NCBI GenBank assembly: GCA_963810305.1
Contig: CAWEMY010000019.1
Coordinates: forward strand, 1 to 64,000
Source: JACDCA01 sp963810305
GTDB lineage: Bacteria > Acidobacteriota > Vicinamibacteria > Vicinamibacterales > 2-12-FULL-66-21
Length of the DNA stretch: 64,000 nucleotides
Direction: 5' to 3'
The position numbers and the translations under genes were made by a program. The notes under the pieces were generated by a model. The model saw nothing but the letters and a program-made list of their open reading frames with translations. It had not been told where the DNA came from and ran no database searches. Of this stretch, positions 1-10,704 are shown in pieces (position 1 is the stretch's first letter; the number at the start of each line of letters is the position of its first letter).

Positions 1-675
1 CACGGTGAGCCGTCGCGCGGCCAGGTCGGTATCGCGCCATTCGAGCGCGACGATCTCGCCTAGCCGCAGACCCGCTCACCGCCCAGCAACACCATCAGGT
101 ACGCCTCCACGTCCACGCTTCCGCGCGCTGCTCAACAACCGCTCGTACTGGTCGAAGTCGTGAAACCCCATCGTCTTCTTCGGATTGGGCAACAACTTGA
201 TCGCGCACGGCAGTCGGTCGAGCTCGCCCCATTCCACCGCCTTCTTCAGCAACGTGCTCAGCACCGTGAGCACGTTGTTGACGGTTTTCGGTGCGCGCTC
301 TGACAGCGCCAGTTTCAGCCGCTGCACCTGTTCGTTGGTGATCGCGTCGAGACGCTTCGGACCGAGCGTCGGATCCAGATGCCATTTCAGGATCGATTCG
401 ACCCTGGCGATCCCGCTCGGTTTGTGACGGTTTGCCCGTGCGTGACCATCGACAAATCTCGGCGCGAAGGCTTCGAGTGTGGGCGCCTCCTTGGTCGCCG
501 TCGGCGGCCCATGCTGCAGCAGGTATCGCTCACGGTCCTGCGCCCATCGCTGCGCCGCCGATTTCGAGAAGCGGGACGCGCGTTTCCGCTCTCGATATTG
601 ACTGCCGTCCGGAAGCCGGATCGTGATGTCCACTTCCCAGCCACCGCTTCGATATGGTCGTAGTGTGATGCTCAT
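1..675 (-). pseudogene. Tyrosine recombinase / phage-type integrase, frame-broken and cut by window edge
   Basis: The first 199 codons encode an Arm-type N-terminus followed by a SAM-like core-binding domain (AITNEQVQRLKLAL, TVNNVLTVLSTLLKKAVEWGEL), the arrangement of tyrosine integrases. After residue 185 the frame is lost. The expected continuation DVEAYLMVLLGGE lies one frame over (near 113-75) and GLRLGEIVALEWRD, the start of the catalytic domain with its first Arg region, lies in the third frame (72-1). Two one-base indels therefore break the gene. The catalytic R-H-R-Y residues beyond the window edge cannot be seen. A GGAG ribosome site overlaps the stop of the upstream excisionase-like gene, so the two form an operon. 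It is either a decayed integrase or an intact one with sequencing errors. Confidence 0.85.
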
Positions 676-681
676 CGCCGT

Positions 682-942
682 TTACTCCTCCGGCGATGGC
701 GCGCGCTTCTGATGCAGCCAGTGTAGCAGGTCGTCCGAGCGGAAAAGTACGCGTCGACGAATGCGGATGACGCCCGGCAATTGACGACGTCCGATCATCG
801 CGTAAATCGCGCGCCGTGTCGTTCGCAACAACGCCGCTGCTTCGTCGACGGTCAGCAGGACAGGAAGCGACTCGCGAGCGCGACGCTGAAACGCCCGCCC
901 GTCACCCAAGTTTCCGGCGCCGTTGTCGACAGTGAATTGCAC
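682..942 (-). CDS. Excisionase-family helix-turn-helix protein
   Basis: This 86-residue protein carries a MerR-like/excisionase winged helix: LLTVDEAAALLRTTRRAIYA is the helix-turn-helix and RIRRRVLFRSDDLLHWL is the wing plus helix. Such proteins act as recombination directionality factors or small DNA-binding helpers. It lies six bases upstream of the integrase start on the same strand, the usual xis-int order. No other phage gene is visible, so control of excision is inferred from context only. Confidence 0.8.
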   Translation of the reverse strand: MQFTVDNGAGNLGDGRAFQRRARESLPVLLTVDEAAALLRTTRRAIYAMIGRRQLPGVIRIRRRVLFRSDDLLHWLHQKRAPSPEE

Positions 943-1260
943 GGCACACCTCCGGTCGAAAACGAATCATGACGCCGGGTCTGGCGCTGTGACCTTGGGC
1001 CACAGCGCAAAACCGGATCGTTTGCACGATTGCGGACGTGTCACCGCGCGAATGAGCCAACCAGGGGATGAGAGGAGAAAAGGATCAAATCGCGACCTGT
1101 GATCGGCGACTTGTTCCGGCACGCATCGGGCGATGCGAGTCAGGCTGCAATCAGCAGCCGGTGAAGACGATTCGACAATAGCGCCGTCGAGGGCCCACGT
1201 CAAGGGGTTCGCGAGGCATTTTTTGTACGCGCCCTTCAACAGGATCGAATGGTCACGTCG

Positions 1261-1398
1261 GGGGCCGTCGATAAATGTTAAATCAGGTTGGCGTTTTCAC
1301 GTCGTCAAGGCCGTCAGCCGCGCTATGCGCGGGCGGAGCAAAGCGGAGCGCCTTGACGACGTGAAATGCCAACCGCATGATCGCGCATCGACGGCCCC
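1261..1398. repeat. 138-bp imperfect hairpin element
   Basis: Outer arms 1261-1272 and 1387-1398 are perfect complements (12 bp). Inner arms 1286-1292/1368-1374 (7 bp) and 1296-1311/1350-1365 (16 bp, TTCACGTCGTCAAGGC) are also perfect. The terminal loop is 38 bases. It lies 320 bp upstream of the excisionase-integrase pair. It resembles a folded recombination site, but no integron attC R-box pair is visible at the ends. Confidence 0.75.
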
Positions 1399-1559
1399 GT
1401 GATCAGCGCACCATCACTGCGTCGGATTACCATTTGTTTGTCGTTGCCATTGCCGTCGCGAAAATGCGGCGCCATATGAGGTCAATTCTGGGCGAATCAA
1501 ACAGCAAGAAACCGCGCGAGTCGGACACAGGTACGCGCGGCTGCACTGGCACCTGCAAG

Positions 1560-1633
1560 CGTGGCGTGAGCGACCAGCTCTGGTCGCGGACGAGACGGCA
1601 TCCATCCCAAAAGTGCTGGTCGCTCACGCCACG
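1560..1633. repeat. 19-bp perfect inverted repeat
   Basis: CGTGGCGTGAGCGACCAGC at 1560-1578 is exactly complementary to 1615-1633, with a 36-base spacer. No T-tract follows on either strand, so it is not a standard intrinsic terminator. It could be an operator, a recombination site or a small mobile repeat. Confidence 0.75.
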
Positions 1634-2069
1634 GTACTGCTATTGACCGCCGCGCCGACGGCATCGAATCATGGCGGGCGGCAAAGAGCGCCGCCCGACG
1701 CGCTCGGTGAGCAAGTCGCAGTAGCGATTGAAGTTGGCGCGTAGCGTTGATCGCGCTTCAGGTCATTCGCGCCTGCCGGACCGCGCGCTGAACTCCCGTG
1801 CGGGGAGGGGGAACACCCCGCACTGAGCCCTGTTCCCCTCCCTGTTCCCCCTATGACGTCAATGTGGCGCAGCAATTGCGCTTGCGATCGAGTGCCAATT
1901 CGCGCCCCATCCCTAAGGCGCCGGCGTGGTTCTGGCGGCTGGAATCTGACCAATGAAACGCAAGAGCCTGGGAGATCCTGGTTGAGCGCCGGAGACTGCG
2001 CGATGAGCCGGGCAAACTCCTTCCGATCGTACGGATCGCGTCGAACAACCGATGAATCTGCATCGGTGT

Positions 2070-2714
2070 TCACTGTTCCAACTTGAACCTGGTCCCGACG
2101 GAGTTGGAGCACCCCGTGCTCGTAGGATTGCCGTTTGCATCGAAAAGCGCTGATGAACCATCCGTCGTAAACTCGTCGCCACTCTCGCCCAAGACCAGGG
2201 GTCCTCCGCCTTCCTGTCTTCCAATGAACACGCCCGTCGTCAGGCTGTAGCGCAGGTGAACGAATTTGAACGAGTAATCGCTCCAACCGTTGTCGCGCTT
2301 CCATAGTCCGTGATTGGGACTGCGCGTGGTCGTAATCGTTGAATTCTGAAGCCACGCCGACATCGTTCCGTCGTTGTGAAACGTGTACAAGGCTTCAAAT
2401 GCGGCTGTCGGAATAGGAACGCCTGTCACACAATTGCGCGGTGTCACCGTCACTCGCCAAACACCTTCGATGCTGCGTTCCGGTGTGTGTTGCTTCGGTA
2501 TCGGGGGGAATCCTGGAATGTCCATGCCTGCGGGCCACCAACCGCCGTGCGCGCACGTCCAGTCGGGCCCGGGTCGCACCGTCGGACAATCCTGCGACGA
2601 ATCGCGGCTGGGTTCCGGTAGGTCCAGAGCTGTAACTGCCGCTTGAGTGACCGCCAGGCCGATGACAATCGCCGCGATGCAGTTCCTTACAGATACTGGT
2701 TGTTTGAATTTCAC
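2070..2714 (-). CDS. Secreted protein of unknown function
   Basis: A GTG start at 2714 is chosen because AAGGAG sits 8 bases upstream and it gives a clean signal peptide (positively charged VKFKQPVSVRN, hydrophobic AAIVIGLAVTQAAVTA). A longer open frame upstream has no coding character. The 214-residue mature region has a Trp- and Gly-rich segment (WTCAHGGWWPAGM) and several Cys, suggesting an exported beta-rich domain. I do not recognise the family. It is followed at 190 bp by a lipoprotein gene on the same strand, which is transcribed first. Confidence 0.7.
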   Translation of the reverse strand: MKFKQPVSVRNCIAAIVIGLAVTQAAVTALDLPEPSRDSSQDCPTVRPGPDWTCAHGGWWPAGMDIPGFPPIPKQHTPERSIEGVWRVTVTPRNCVTGVPIPTAAFEALYTFHNDGTMSAWLQNSTITTTRSPNHGLWKRDNGWSDYSFKFVHLRYSLTTGVFIGRQEGGGPLVLGESGDEFTTDGSSALFDANGNPTSTGCSNSVGTRFKLEQ

Positions 2715-2904
2715 TGGTTTTCTCCTTGGTTGTTTCGTTAGTTCACACCTGATCGCGGGGCCGACACGAGCAGCCGGATATCTCGCGGGAGGCCGTAAAA
2801 CCTGACCGATCGATTGCCATCCGTCGCTGTGGCCTGGCCGGCGCTGGTGCCGGAGACGAAGGCGATTCTGGCGTCGGATACTGGCCCTGAGACGCGGCAG
2901 TAGG

Positions 2905-3667
2905 CTACCTCCACAACTTGAAGTCCATGGTCTTGTCGGCAACGACGAAGATGCTCAGTCGGGAGGACTGATATCCGTTTCTCGAAAACCGGATCTCGAA
3001 TCTACCTGTTCTGAGGTCGGCCAGCGTGAACGCGCCGTTCTGATCGGTTGTTGTTCTCCGGTCGGCGTCCGGCCCATTCAGCACTTCAACCAGCGCGTCG
3101 GGAATCGTCCCGGTGTTGCTGGCGTCGCTGACCGTACCCTTCAGCGTGACCCTGTCGTTTGAGGGTGGTCCCGGTCGTGGCGGCGTGAGGGCCCCGAGCT
3201 CGGTGCGACTTGGGGCAGTGCCGTCGGAGAACGTAATGATCGCGCCTACATCGCTCGCGTAACCGTATGGCGACTCGTCACTGATCGTCAGCGGCTTGGA
3301 CGCCAGCGTGCCATGTGCAGCCATACGATTCTCGTCGCCGCTCCAGGCCTCGGGTCCAGAAACCGCGAGCCACCGGCCCCAACCGTCATCGGTGTACAAC
3401 TCGAGTTTCGTGACAGTGACCGCCACGCCGGCGCGCTCCGTGAGATGGACCTGCATCGTGTACTCGTAGCCACCCGTCGCCGTCAGCCGGGATGTCACGC
3501 TGATGGTCCCCTCCACCCCCGCGCCGAGGGGCGGGGGGGGCGGTACGGGCGGTGCGGGCGGCTGCGGGGCCGGCGCGGGTGGCGGAGACACTGGATTCCT
3601 GTCCGTCCGCGCAACCATTGAGAACAAGGGCGAGAATCATCGCGCCGGCGGCGAGTCGTCGCTTCAT
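2905..3667 (-). CDS. Lipoprotein with carboxypeptidase-regulatory-like domain (one frame break)
   Basis: The start at 3667 has GGAGG upstream and encodes MKRRLAAGAMILALVLNGC, a lipoprotein signal with the lipobox Cys. After CADGQ the frame must shift by one base to reach NPVSPPPAPAPQPPAPPVP, a Pro-rich linker. A region of about 100 residues of unknown fold follows, then a C-terminal carboxypeptidase-regulatory beta-sandwich (VTLKGTVSDASNTGTIPDAL, then GAFTLADLRTGRFEIRF). Total length has one base too many for a single frame. It is probably outer-membrane or periplasm anchored; a role in surface binding is inference. Confidence 0.75.
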
Positions 3668-3898
3668 GGATGTGCCTCCAATTCGCCTGGAATCCGCCCA
3701 GTGACTCACTGGTCCCTATGAAGAGGCGGTGATTCGTGATTTGGCCCCTCCCGGAGTGCGGCAGGACTAGGGAACGCGAGAAGCGGGAGGAAACTTGCTC
3801 ATGTCGACGAGACGGGAGACGCTCCCGGGGAGGTTGCCCTATACTGCGGGCAACACATCGTGAACCTGGTCATACCCCCTGGGAGTGGAAGAAGGGCC

Positions 3899-6800
3899 GT
3901 GAAGAGACACGGCTCGTGCGTGGGCGTGCTGGCGATGCTCGCGTGCCTTGCCTTTCCACCCCGCCTGGCCGCACAGTCCACGACCGGCACGATCCAGGGA
4001 ACTGTCAGCGACGAGCAGGAGGCGGTGGTGCCCGGCGCTACGGTGACAATCCGGAATGTCGCGACGAACGCAGTCCGAACGGCGGTCAGCGAGAAGAATG
4101 GATTCTATCGGTTCCTCAACGTTCCGGTGGGCGAGTACGAGCTGACGATCGAGAGGGGCGGCTTCTCGAAGTACGTGCGTTCCGGGATCACCGTCTCGCT
4201 CAATCAGGACGCCGTGGTGGACGTCCACCTCCAGCGGGCAGGATTGACTGAGAGCATCGAAGTGCGCGCCGACGCCCCCCTGATCAACAGGACGACGCCA
4301 GAAGTGGGCGTCCGGTTCGATACGACGAGGATCGCCGAGCTGCCGGTGCAGGGCGCAACGTTCCGCGACGTGTTCGCCCTCGCGCTTTCCGCGCCTGGCG
4401 TCAGCGCGCTCGGCAGCGGCCAGCTGCGTTTCGCCTTCGGAACGAACTTTTCCGCGAACGGCATGCGCGTCCGCTCGAACAACTTCACGATCGACGGGCA
4501 GGACAGCAACCATCCCGGGAACACCGGACAGCAGCAGCCGATCAACAACACCGACATCATCCAGGAGGTCCGGCTGATCACGAATCAGTTCGCCGCCGAG
4601 TTCGGCCGCGCCGCGGGAGCCATCGTCAGCGCGGTGACCAAGAGCGGCAGCAACAGCTTCAGGGGGTCGGCGTTCTGGTTCCACAACGACGAATCGCTGA
4701 ACAGTCGGACCAATCTCGACAAGGCCGCGAAGTTCGCGTCCGCTCCCTTCCAGGAAGAGAATCAGTACGGCGGCACCCTCGGTGGACCGGTGTTTCGCGA
4801 CCGGACGTTCTTCTTCGGGTCGTATCAGCGATGGACGGATCGTCAGCTCGGCTCCGGCTTCACGCTGAGCGGCGCGCCGACCGACTCCGGGCGCGCAGTG
4901 CTGCAGTCGGTCGCCGCCGGCCGTCCTCAGATCGCGGCGCTGCTCAGGTTCGTGCCGGCCGGAACGCCGAACGGCAAGAGCGCGTCGTTCGAGCTCGGCG
5001 GGCAGACCTATACCGTGCCGCTCGGGGACCTCACCGGCTCCTCGTCCATCGTCTTCAACAACGATCAGGCGATGGGCCGGGTGGATCACGTGCTTTCCAG
5101 CAGCCACACGATCACGTCGCGGTACCTGCTCGGACGCACACCGGAGAATTCCGGTACGGGACAGGTGACGCCGCCGGGGCTGACGACCGTCAGCAGGTCG
5201 AATGAGCATTCGCTGAACACGTGGATGAACAGCGTGCTCGGCAAGAGCCTCTCGAACGAGTTCCGGGTCGCGTGGTCGCACCGGGGCACGTTCAGGGGCG
5301 CGCAGGATCCCGCGTCGGAGGAGATCCCGTCGGTCGAGATCGCCGAGTTGAACATGGCCGGGTTCGTCGCCGCCGAACAGCCGGACCGCGATCGGGCTGG
5401 CCGCCAACCTGCCGAATTTCGGTGACAACGATCTCTACCAGATCCAGAACAATCTGACCTACCTGCGCGGCAACCATCTGCTGAAGGCCGGCCTGGACAT
5501 CCGCCACAACTATGTGAAGAGCTCCTTCTTCCCCATGATCCGCGGGCTGCTCAGCTACGACAGCCTTCAGAGTTTCGTGCGCGACCACGCCGCGGCCACG
5601 ACCATCAACAAGCCGCTACCGGGTGGGCAGGAGATCAACTACTACCGCTGGTGGGACCAGTACTACTTCGCGCAGGACGAGTGGAAGCTCCATCCGACGC
5701 TGACGTTGAACCTCGGCCTGCGCTACGAGCTGCCAGGCAACAACATGTCAAGTCTGATCGAGCTGAACGAGGCGCGTGCTCGCCGCCAACGGCAACGACG
5801 CCGTCTTTCGTCTGACGCCTGTTCCCACGGCCGATCGGAACAACCTCGAGCCCCGGGTCGGCTTCAACTGGGTCCCGAGGACGAGCGACACGGGACTCAT
5901 CGGGTTCCTGACGGGCGACGACCGTCTGTCGCTGCGCGGAGGGTACGCGCGCGACGCACGATTACGCGTTCCTGACCATCGCGCAAAACATCGCCAGCTC
6001 GTTCCCATACGTCGCGGCGATCAGTCGAAGCAACCTCGCCAACGCGTTCACGGCGCTGCAGAACACCCCGGCGGGCGTTCCCGCCGGAACGGATCCCAAC
6101 CTCCTGACGCGGTCGATCGTTGCCGAAGATTTCCGCTCTCCGTTGGCCGACCAGTTCAGCCTCGAGATCCAGCGGCAGATCGGGCAGAACCTTGCGTTCA
6201 GGATCGGCTACGTCGGAACGTTCGGGAAGGATCTCTTCCAGACGATCGACGGCAACCCGCGTCCCGAGTTCTGCGGCACGTCATGTACGACGCGCCTGGA
6301 TCCGACTCGCGGCGTGATCCGCTGGCGCGCGAACACGGCGAAGTCCTGGTATCACTCGATGCAGACGGGCGTCGAGAAGCGACTGAGTCTCGGTCTCAGC
6401 GCCGCGCTGCACTACACGTGGAGTCGATACATCGACACCGCGTCGGACATCTTCAATCCATCGACCGGCGAGATCGGGGTGGCGCAGGATTCGTACAACA
6501 TCGGCGCCGATAAAGGACGCTCGTCCTACGACCGCCCGCACCGGCTCACTGGCAACTTCGTCTGGGAGCTGCCGGTCATGCGGTCGCAGCAGGGAATCGC
6601 AGGGAAGATCCTCGGCGGCTGGCAGGTGGGGTCCTTCTTCACGTTGCAGAGCGGGGCGCCGTTCACGCCGCTCAACGGAGCAGATCCAACCGGTGCGCTC
6701 TCGGGGATCGACAGCCTGATCGGGAACGCCATCCGGCCGAATCTCAACACCAACCTCGATCTGTCGAGAATGACGATCCCGGAGATCATTGCCGCAGGCG

Positions 6801-7117
6801 GTGCGGCAGGTCCGGCAAGTCTGTTCCGTCGCCTCTGTGGCATGCCGAGCGCGACGTGTCCCGGCGAGCGCGTCGGCAATGCTCCGCGCAACCTGCTTCG
6901 GGCTGATGGCATCGGAAACGTCGACTTCTCGCTGATCAAGAACACGAGATTCCGCCGGAGCCAGAATCTCCAGATCCGCGTGGAGATGTTCAACGCGACG
7001 AACACGCGGAATTTCGGGATTCCCGACAGCCGGGTCAATTCTGTCGGTTTCCTCAATCAGTGGGCGACCGACGGAGGAGCCCGGAGGATCTGGGCAGCCG
7101 TCCGGTACACCTTCTGA
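3899..7117 (+). pseudogene. Oar-like TonB-dependent outer membrane receptor, broken by three frame shifts
   Basis: The GTG at 3899 gives a signal peptide ending RLAAQ; GAAGAAGGG lies just upstream. The order is a carboxypeptidase-regulatory domain (GTIQGTVSDEQEAVVPGATV), a plug domain (NNFTIDGQDSNHPGN, EFGRAAGAIVSAVTKSGSN), then a long beta-barrel ending in AVRYTF with the terminal aromatic residue typical of outer-membrane barrels. The reading frame shifts near 5370, near 5770 and near 5955, each time by the equivalent of one extra base. Rejoined, it would be about 1070 residues, the normal family length. The kinase gene starts 11 bases after the stop, so receptor, kinase and ECF sigma factor form one transcription unit. 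Confidence 0.85.
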
Positions 7118-7128
7118 GGAAGGTCTGA

Positions 7129-10016
7129 GTGACAGAACGCCTCGATATCAGTCCCGATCGTTGGCCCGACGTGAGCCGCGTGTTTTCCGCGGCAGTCGGT
7201 CTCGAAAAGAGCGCGCGACACGCGTATCTCGACGAAGCCTGCCGCAACGATTCGGCGTTGCGGGTGACGGTCGACTCGATGCTCAGGGCACACGACGAAG
7301 CCGGATCGTTCGGCGACACGCCGGCATTCGCCCCATCAGGTACGGTGAAGCGACTGGCGCCGGGCACGCAACTGGGTCCATTCCGGATCGAGACATTGCT
7401 CGGTGCCGGCGGGATGGGGGAAGTCTATCGCGCGCACGACACGAAGCTCCAACGTGCGGTCGCCATCAAGGTATTGCCTGACTCGTTCGCACACGATCGC
7501 CGACCGCCGGTCTCGCTTTGAAGAGGAGGCCCGAGCGCTCGCAGCCCTGAATCACCCGCACATCGGGGCTATCTACGGAGTGGAAGAGAGCGAAGACGTC
7601 GTGGCGCTCGTGCTCGAGCTCGTCGACGGTCTGACGCTCGACGAACGACTAGCCGCCGGTCCAATCGCGTTCGATGAGGTCCTTCGGATCGCGCGTCAGC
7701 TGGCCGATGGGCTGGAGGCGGCGCACGATCGCGGCATCGTCCATCGTGATTTCAAGCCCGGCAACATCAAGATCACGCCCGACGGAAACGTCAAGATCCT
7801 CGACTTCGGGCTCGCGAAAATCGATGGCTCGCAAATCGGTGCCGCGACGGTGGGGTCGCCGAGCGGCTCGCGGCATGCGACGCAGGTCGGTGTGGTCGTC
7901 GGAACCGCGGGTTACATGAGCCCGGAGCAGGCTCGGCGGGCTGGCGGTCGACAAGCGTACGGACATCTGGGCATTTGGCTGCGTGCTGTTCAGGATGTGC
8001 GCGCAACAGCCGCCGTTTACTGGCACCACGGTGACCGATGCGCTGGAAGCGGTAATCGCAGGTGAGCCCGATTGGGACCTGTTGCCCGCGAGCACGCCAC
8101 CATACCTCGTTCGCATCTTGCGACGGTGTCTGACGAAGGATCCGAAGTTGCGGCTGCGCGACATCGGCGAGGCGCGGATCGCACTTGATCTCGGGGACGA
8201 CGCCGACGCGCCGGGGTTCAGACGCGAGCGCGGAGATATCTCCTACCAATTGTAGCGATTGCGACCACGATCGCGCTGGCGGCATCGTTGGCCTTCATCA
8301 TCTACCGTCCGACGCCTTCGATTCTCTCCGACGGTACGCTTTCATGTGTTCCCGCCTGAAGGCGCCCTCTTCGACTTCCAGCCGGGGCAAACGTTCTTGG
8401 CGCTGTCGCCCGACGGATCGCAATTGGCGTTTCTCGCGTCTACAGAATCCGATCGCGACGGCCCAAGCCGGATCTGGCTTCGTGGCGATGGCGGATCTCG
8501 AGACGCGGCCGCTGCAAGGAACCGACGGCGCCACGTCGGTGTTCTGGTCGCCCGATGGCCGTTCGCTGGCCTTCTTCGCGGACGGGAAGTTGAAGCGCTT
8601 CGACCTCCCCGCCGGACCTGCGCTGACAGTCTGCGACGTGTCCGAAGTGCAGGGAGCCATGGAACCTGGGGCGCTGAAGGTGTCATTCTCCTGGGACACA
8701 CCGCACGGAAGGACGATCTCCGCGGTGCCGGCCACGGGGGGCGCCGCCCCGCGCGAGATCCTCACCGCGAATCGCTCGACAGGGCGACGTTCGCGTGCAC
8801 TGGCCGTGGTTCCTCCCCGACGGCAAACGTTTTCTGTTCACAGCACGGCGCGACGATGGCGAGGGAGAGCTGCGGATCGGTCAGCTCGACGGCGCCAGAT
8901 GCAGTCAGGCGTGGCCACTAGACTCATGCGCGTGAGCTCGAACGCGCAGTGGGTCGATCCCGACATCGTCGTGTTCGCTCGTGAAGGCGTGCTCATGGCG
9001 CAGCGGGTGGATCTGAAAGCGAGCCGGGCCCGTCGGTGAGCCGTTCTCGATTGCAGATCAGGTCGAGTACTTCTTCACCACGTCTCGCGCAATGTTCAGC
9101 GCGTCTCCAACGGGCACTGTCGCCTACCATCCGGGTGGAGACATCCAGCAGCTGGTGTGGACCGACCGGAACGGCAACGAGAGTGGCACCATCGGCAAGC
9201 CCGCGGACTACGACTCGCGTCCGCGCGGCTCTCTCGAGATGGGCGGAAGCTGCTCACGGCGCGCAGGCAGCGGGGCTTGGGCGGGTACGACATCTGGCGC
9301 CACGACCTGGTCCGCGGGACCGAAGAGCAGCTCACATTCGGCCGCGGCAGCGAGGTGACGCCTGTCTGGATCGATGACGAGCGTGCCATCATCTTCGCCG
9401 GCGACAGCCCCGGTTCCCTGCCACACCTGTTTCGCAGGGACCTCGCTACCGGGTCGGAAAAACAACTTCTGCCTGTCTGGATCGCAGCAGCTCGTGATGG
9501 ACGTGCTTGCCTGGAGGCCGGGCAGTCGCGTACGCCGAACGCCAAGCTGGCGGCTTCAAGCTCTTCCAGCTGCCGCTGACGGACGGTGCATCGCCCGCCC
9601 CTCTGCTGCCACCGCAGTTCAACTCGTCTGAGATGCGCGTGTCGCCCGATGGCCGCGCGATCGCATTCCGCGCAGGACGCCAGGGGCGCACGAGGTCGCC
9701 TCTACGTCGCACCGTTTCCGTATAACCAGCGAGCCCGATCTGGCCGCGACCGGAGTCCGGAGCGCACCACGTTGGAGCGCGCGATAGCCGGCAGCTGTAC
9801 TATGTGGGCAGCGACGGCAGGATGATGACCGTTCCCGTCGGCACCGGCCCTCCCATCTCGGTCGGAATCGCACAGCCGCTATTCGCGCTGAAACCGTCCG
9901 CGTCGCTGCTCGAAGTGTCGCGCGACGGCCGTTTCCTGCTGCTCGTCCCGCAGGTGCGCGCGGCGGAGCGCCCGATCATCGTCGGCACCGCGATCATCAA
10001 TTCCGCGGGACAATGA
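7129..10016 (+). pseudogene. Ser/Thr protein kinase with WD40/TolB-like propeller, multiply frame-broken
   Basis: A GTG start (MTERLDISPDRWPDVSRVF, the usual N-terminus of this acidobacterial kinase class) leads into a Hanks-type kinase domain: glycine loop GAGGMGEVYRAHD, VAIKVL, HRDFKPGNIKIT and DFGLAKID, GTAGYMSPEQA. A membrane segment is expected near 8250-8310 and PD40-type propeller blades follow (LALSPDGSQLAFLAST, VFWSPDGRSLAFFADG). The frame changes at about 7500, 7950 and 8230 and repeatedly through 8460-9800, more often than in any other gene here. The last frame ends SAGQ-stop, overlapping the ECF sigma start by ATGA. The density of breaks suggests true decay on top of any sequencing error. 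Confidence 0.85.
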
Positions 10017-10639
10017 ACGGCCGCCGCGCCTCCCGCACCAAGCATCCGGCCACGGCCCAGTCAGAGGACGTCACTGCCCTTCTCGCGGCCTGGAACGACG
10101 GGAACATCGAGGCCCGCGATCGCCTGATGCCGCTGGTCTACGACGAGCTACGTCGCCGCGCCGGCGCGTTCATCCGGCGCGAGCGGTCCGGCCACACGCT
10201 GCAGCCGACGGCGCTGGTGCACGAGGTCTACCTTCGGCTGGTCGATCAGGACCGCGCGGTCTGGCGGAACCGGGCGCAGTTTCTGGCTATCGCGTCGGAG
10301 ATGATGCGCCGCATCCTGGTCGATCGCGCACGCGCCCGGAAAATGGCGAAACGTTCGGGAGGGCTGACTCGCGTCACGCTCGTCGAAGACGCCGCTCGCC
10401 GCGAACCGCGCGAGGTTGACGTGCTCGATCTGGATATAGCCCTCGACGAGCTCTCCTCCCTTGACCCTCGAAAGGCCCGCGTCGCCGAATTGCGGTTCTT
10501 CGGCGGCCTCTCGCTGGAAGAGACCGGTCAGGTGCTCGGCACCTCGCTCGCAACGACGATGCGCGACTGGCAGGCCGCGCGGGCGTGGCTCTTCAGACGT
10601 CTGACGCGCGCCCGGGCAGCCCCGAGAGGCGGTTCCTAG
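10013..10639 (+). CDS. ECF-type RNA polymerase sigma factor
   Basis: This intact 208-residue protein has region 2 (LMPLVYDELRRRAGAFIRRE, LQPTALVHEVYLRL) and region 4 (LRFFGGLSLEETGQVLGTSL, TMRDWQAARAWLFRRL). It belongs to the ECF subgroup common in Acidobacteria and Planctomycetes, which is usually encoded beside Hanks-type kinases. The start overlaps the kinase stop (ATGA), indicating translational coupling with the kinase and TonB receptor. No anti-sigma gene is visible; control by kinase phosphorylation is the known theme for such pairs and is inferred here. Confidence 0.92.
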   Translation: MNGRRASRTKHPATAQSEDVTALLAAWNDGNIEARDRLMPLVYDELRRRAGAFIRRERSGHTLQPTALVHEVYLRLVDQDRAVWRNRAQFLAIASEMMRRILVDRARARKMAKRSGGLTRVTLVEDAARREPREVDVLDLDIALDELSSLDPRKARVAELRFFGGLSLEETGQVLGTSLATTMRDWQAARAWLFRRLTRARAAPRGGS

Positions 10640-10656
10640 CTACTCGCCGTTCGCGT

Positions 10657-10671
10657 GAGCAAGTTTGTTCG
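10657..10671 (+). repeat. Shared upstream inverted-repeat element, copy 1
   Basis: GAGCAAGTTTGTTCG followed by TTCTCGCGTTCC. The core is GAGCAA-GT-TTGCTC in consensus, a 6-bp inverted repeat. It lies 34 bases before the BACON lipoprotein start. Confidence 0.6.
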
Positions 10672-10704
10672 TGCTTCTCGCGTTCCTCATACGGAGGCAC
10701 GCTC

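Larger units (their letters stand above)
943..2069. other. Non-coding stretch between excisionase-like gene and secreted protein gene
   Basis: No convincing gene is present on either strand. Short open frames lack family signatures and ribosome sites. The stretch contains two strong inverted repeats (1261-1398 and 1560-1633), listed separately. It may be the flank or attachment region of the integrase element. Confidence 0.6.

Noticed and set aside
1261..1398. Integron attC site
   Set aside because: Length and fold fit loosely, but the ends do not show the RYYYAAC/GTTRRRY pair and no integron integrase or cassette is recognised.
3839..5428. Long minus-strand open frame (529 codons) opposite the broken TonB receptor
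   Set aside because: It is a codon-bias shadow with no recognisable motif; the plus strand has clear receptor domains.
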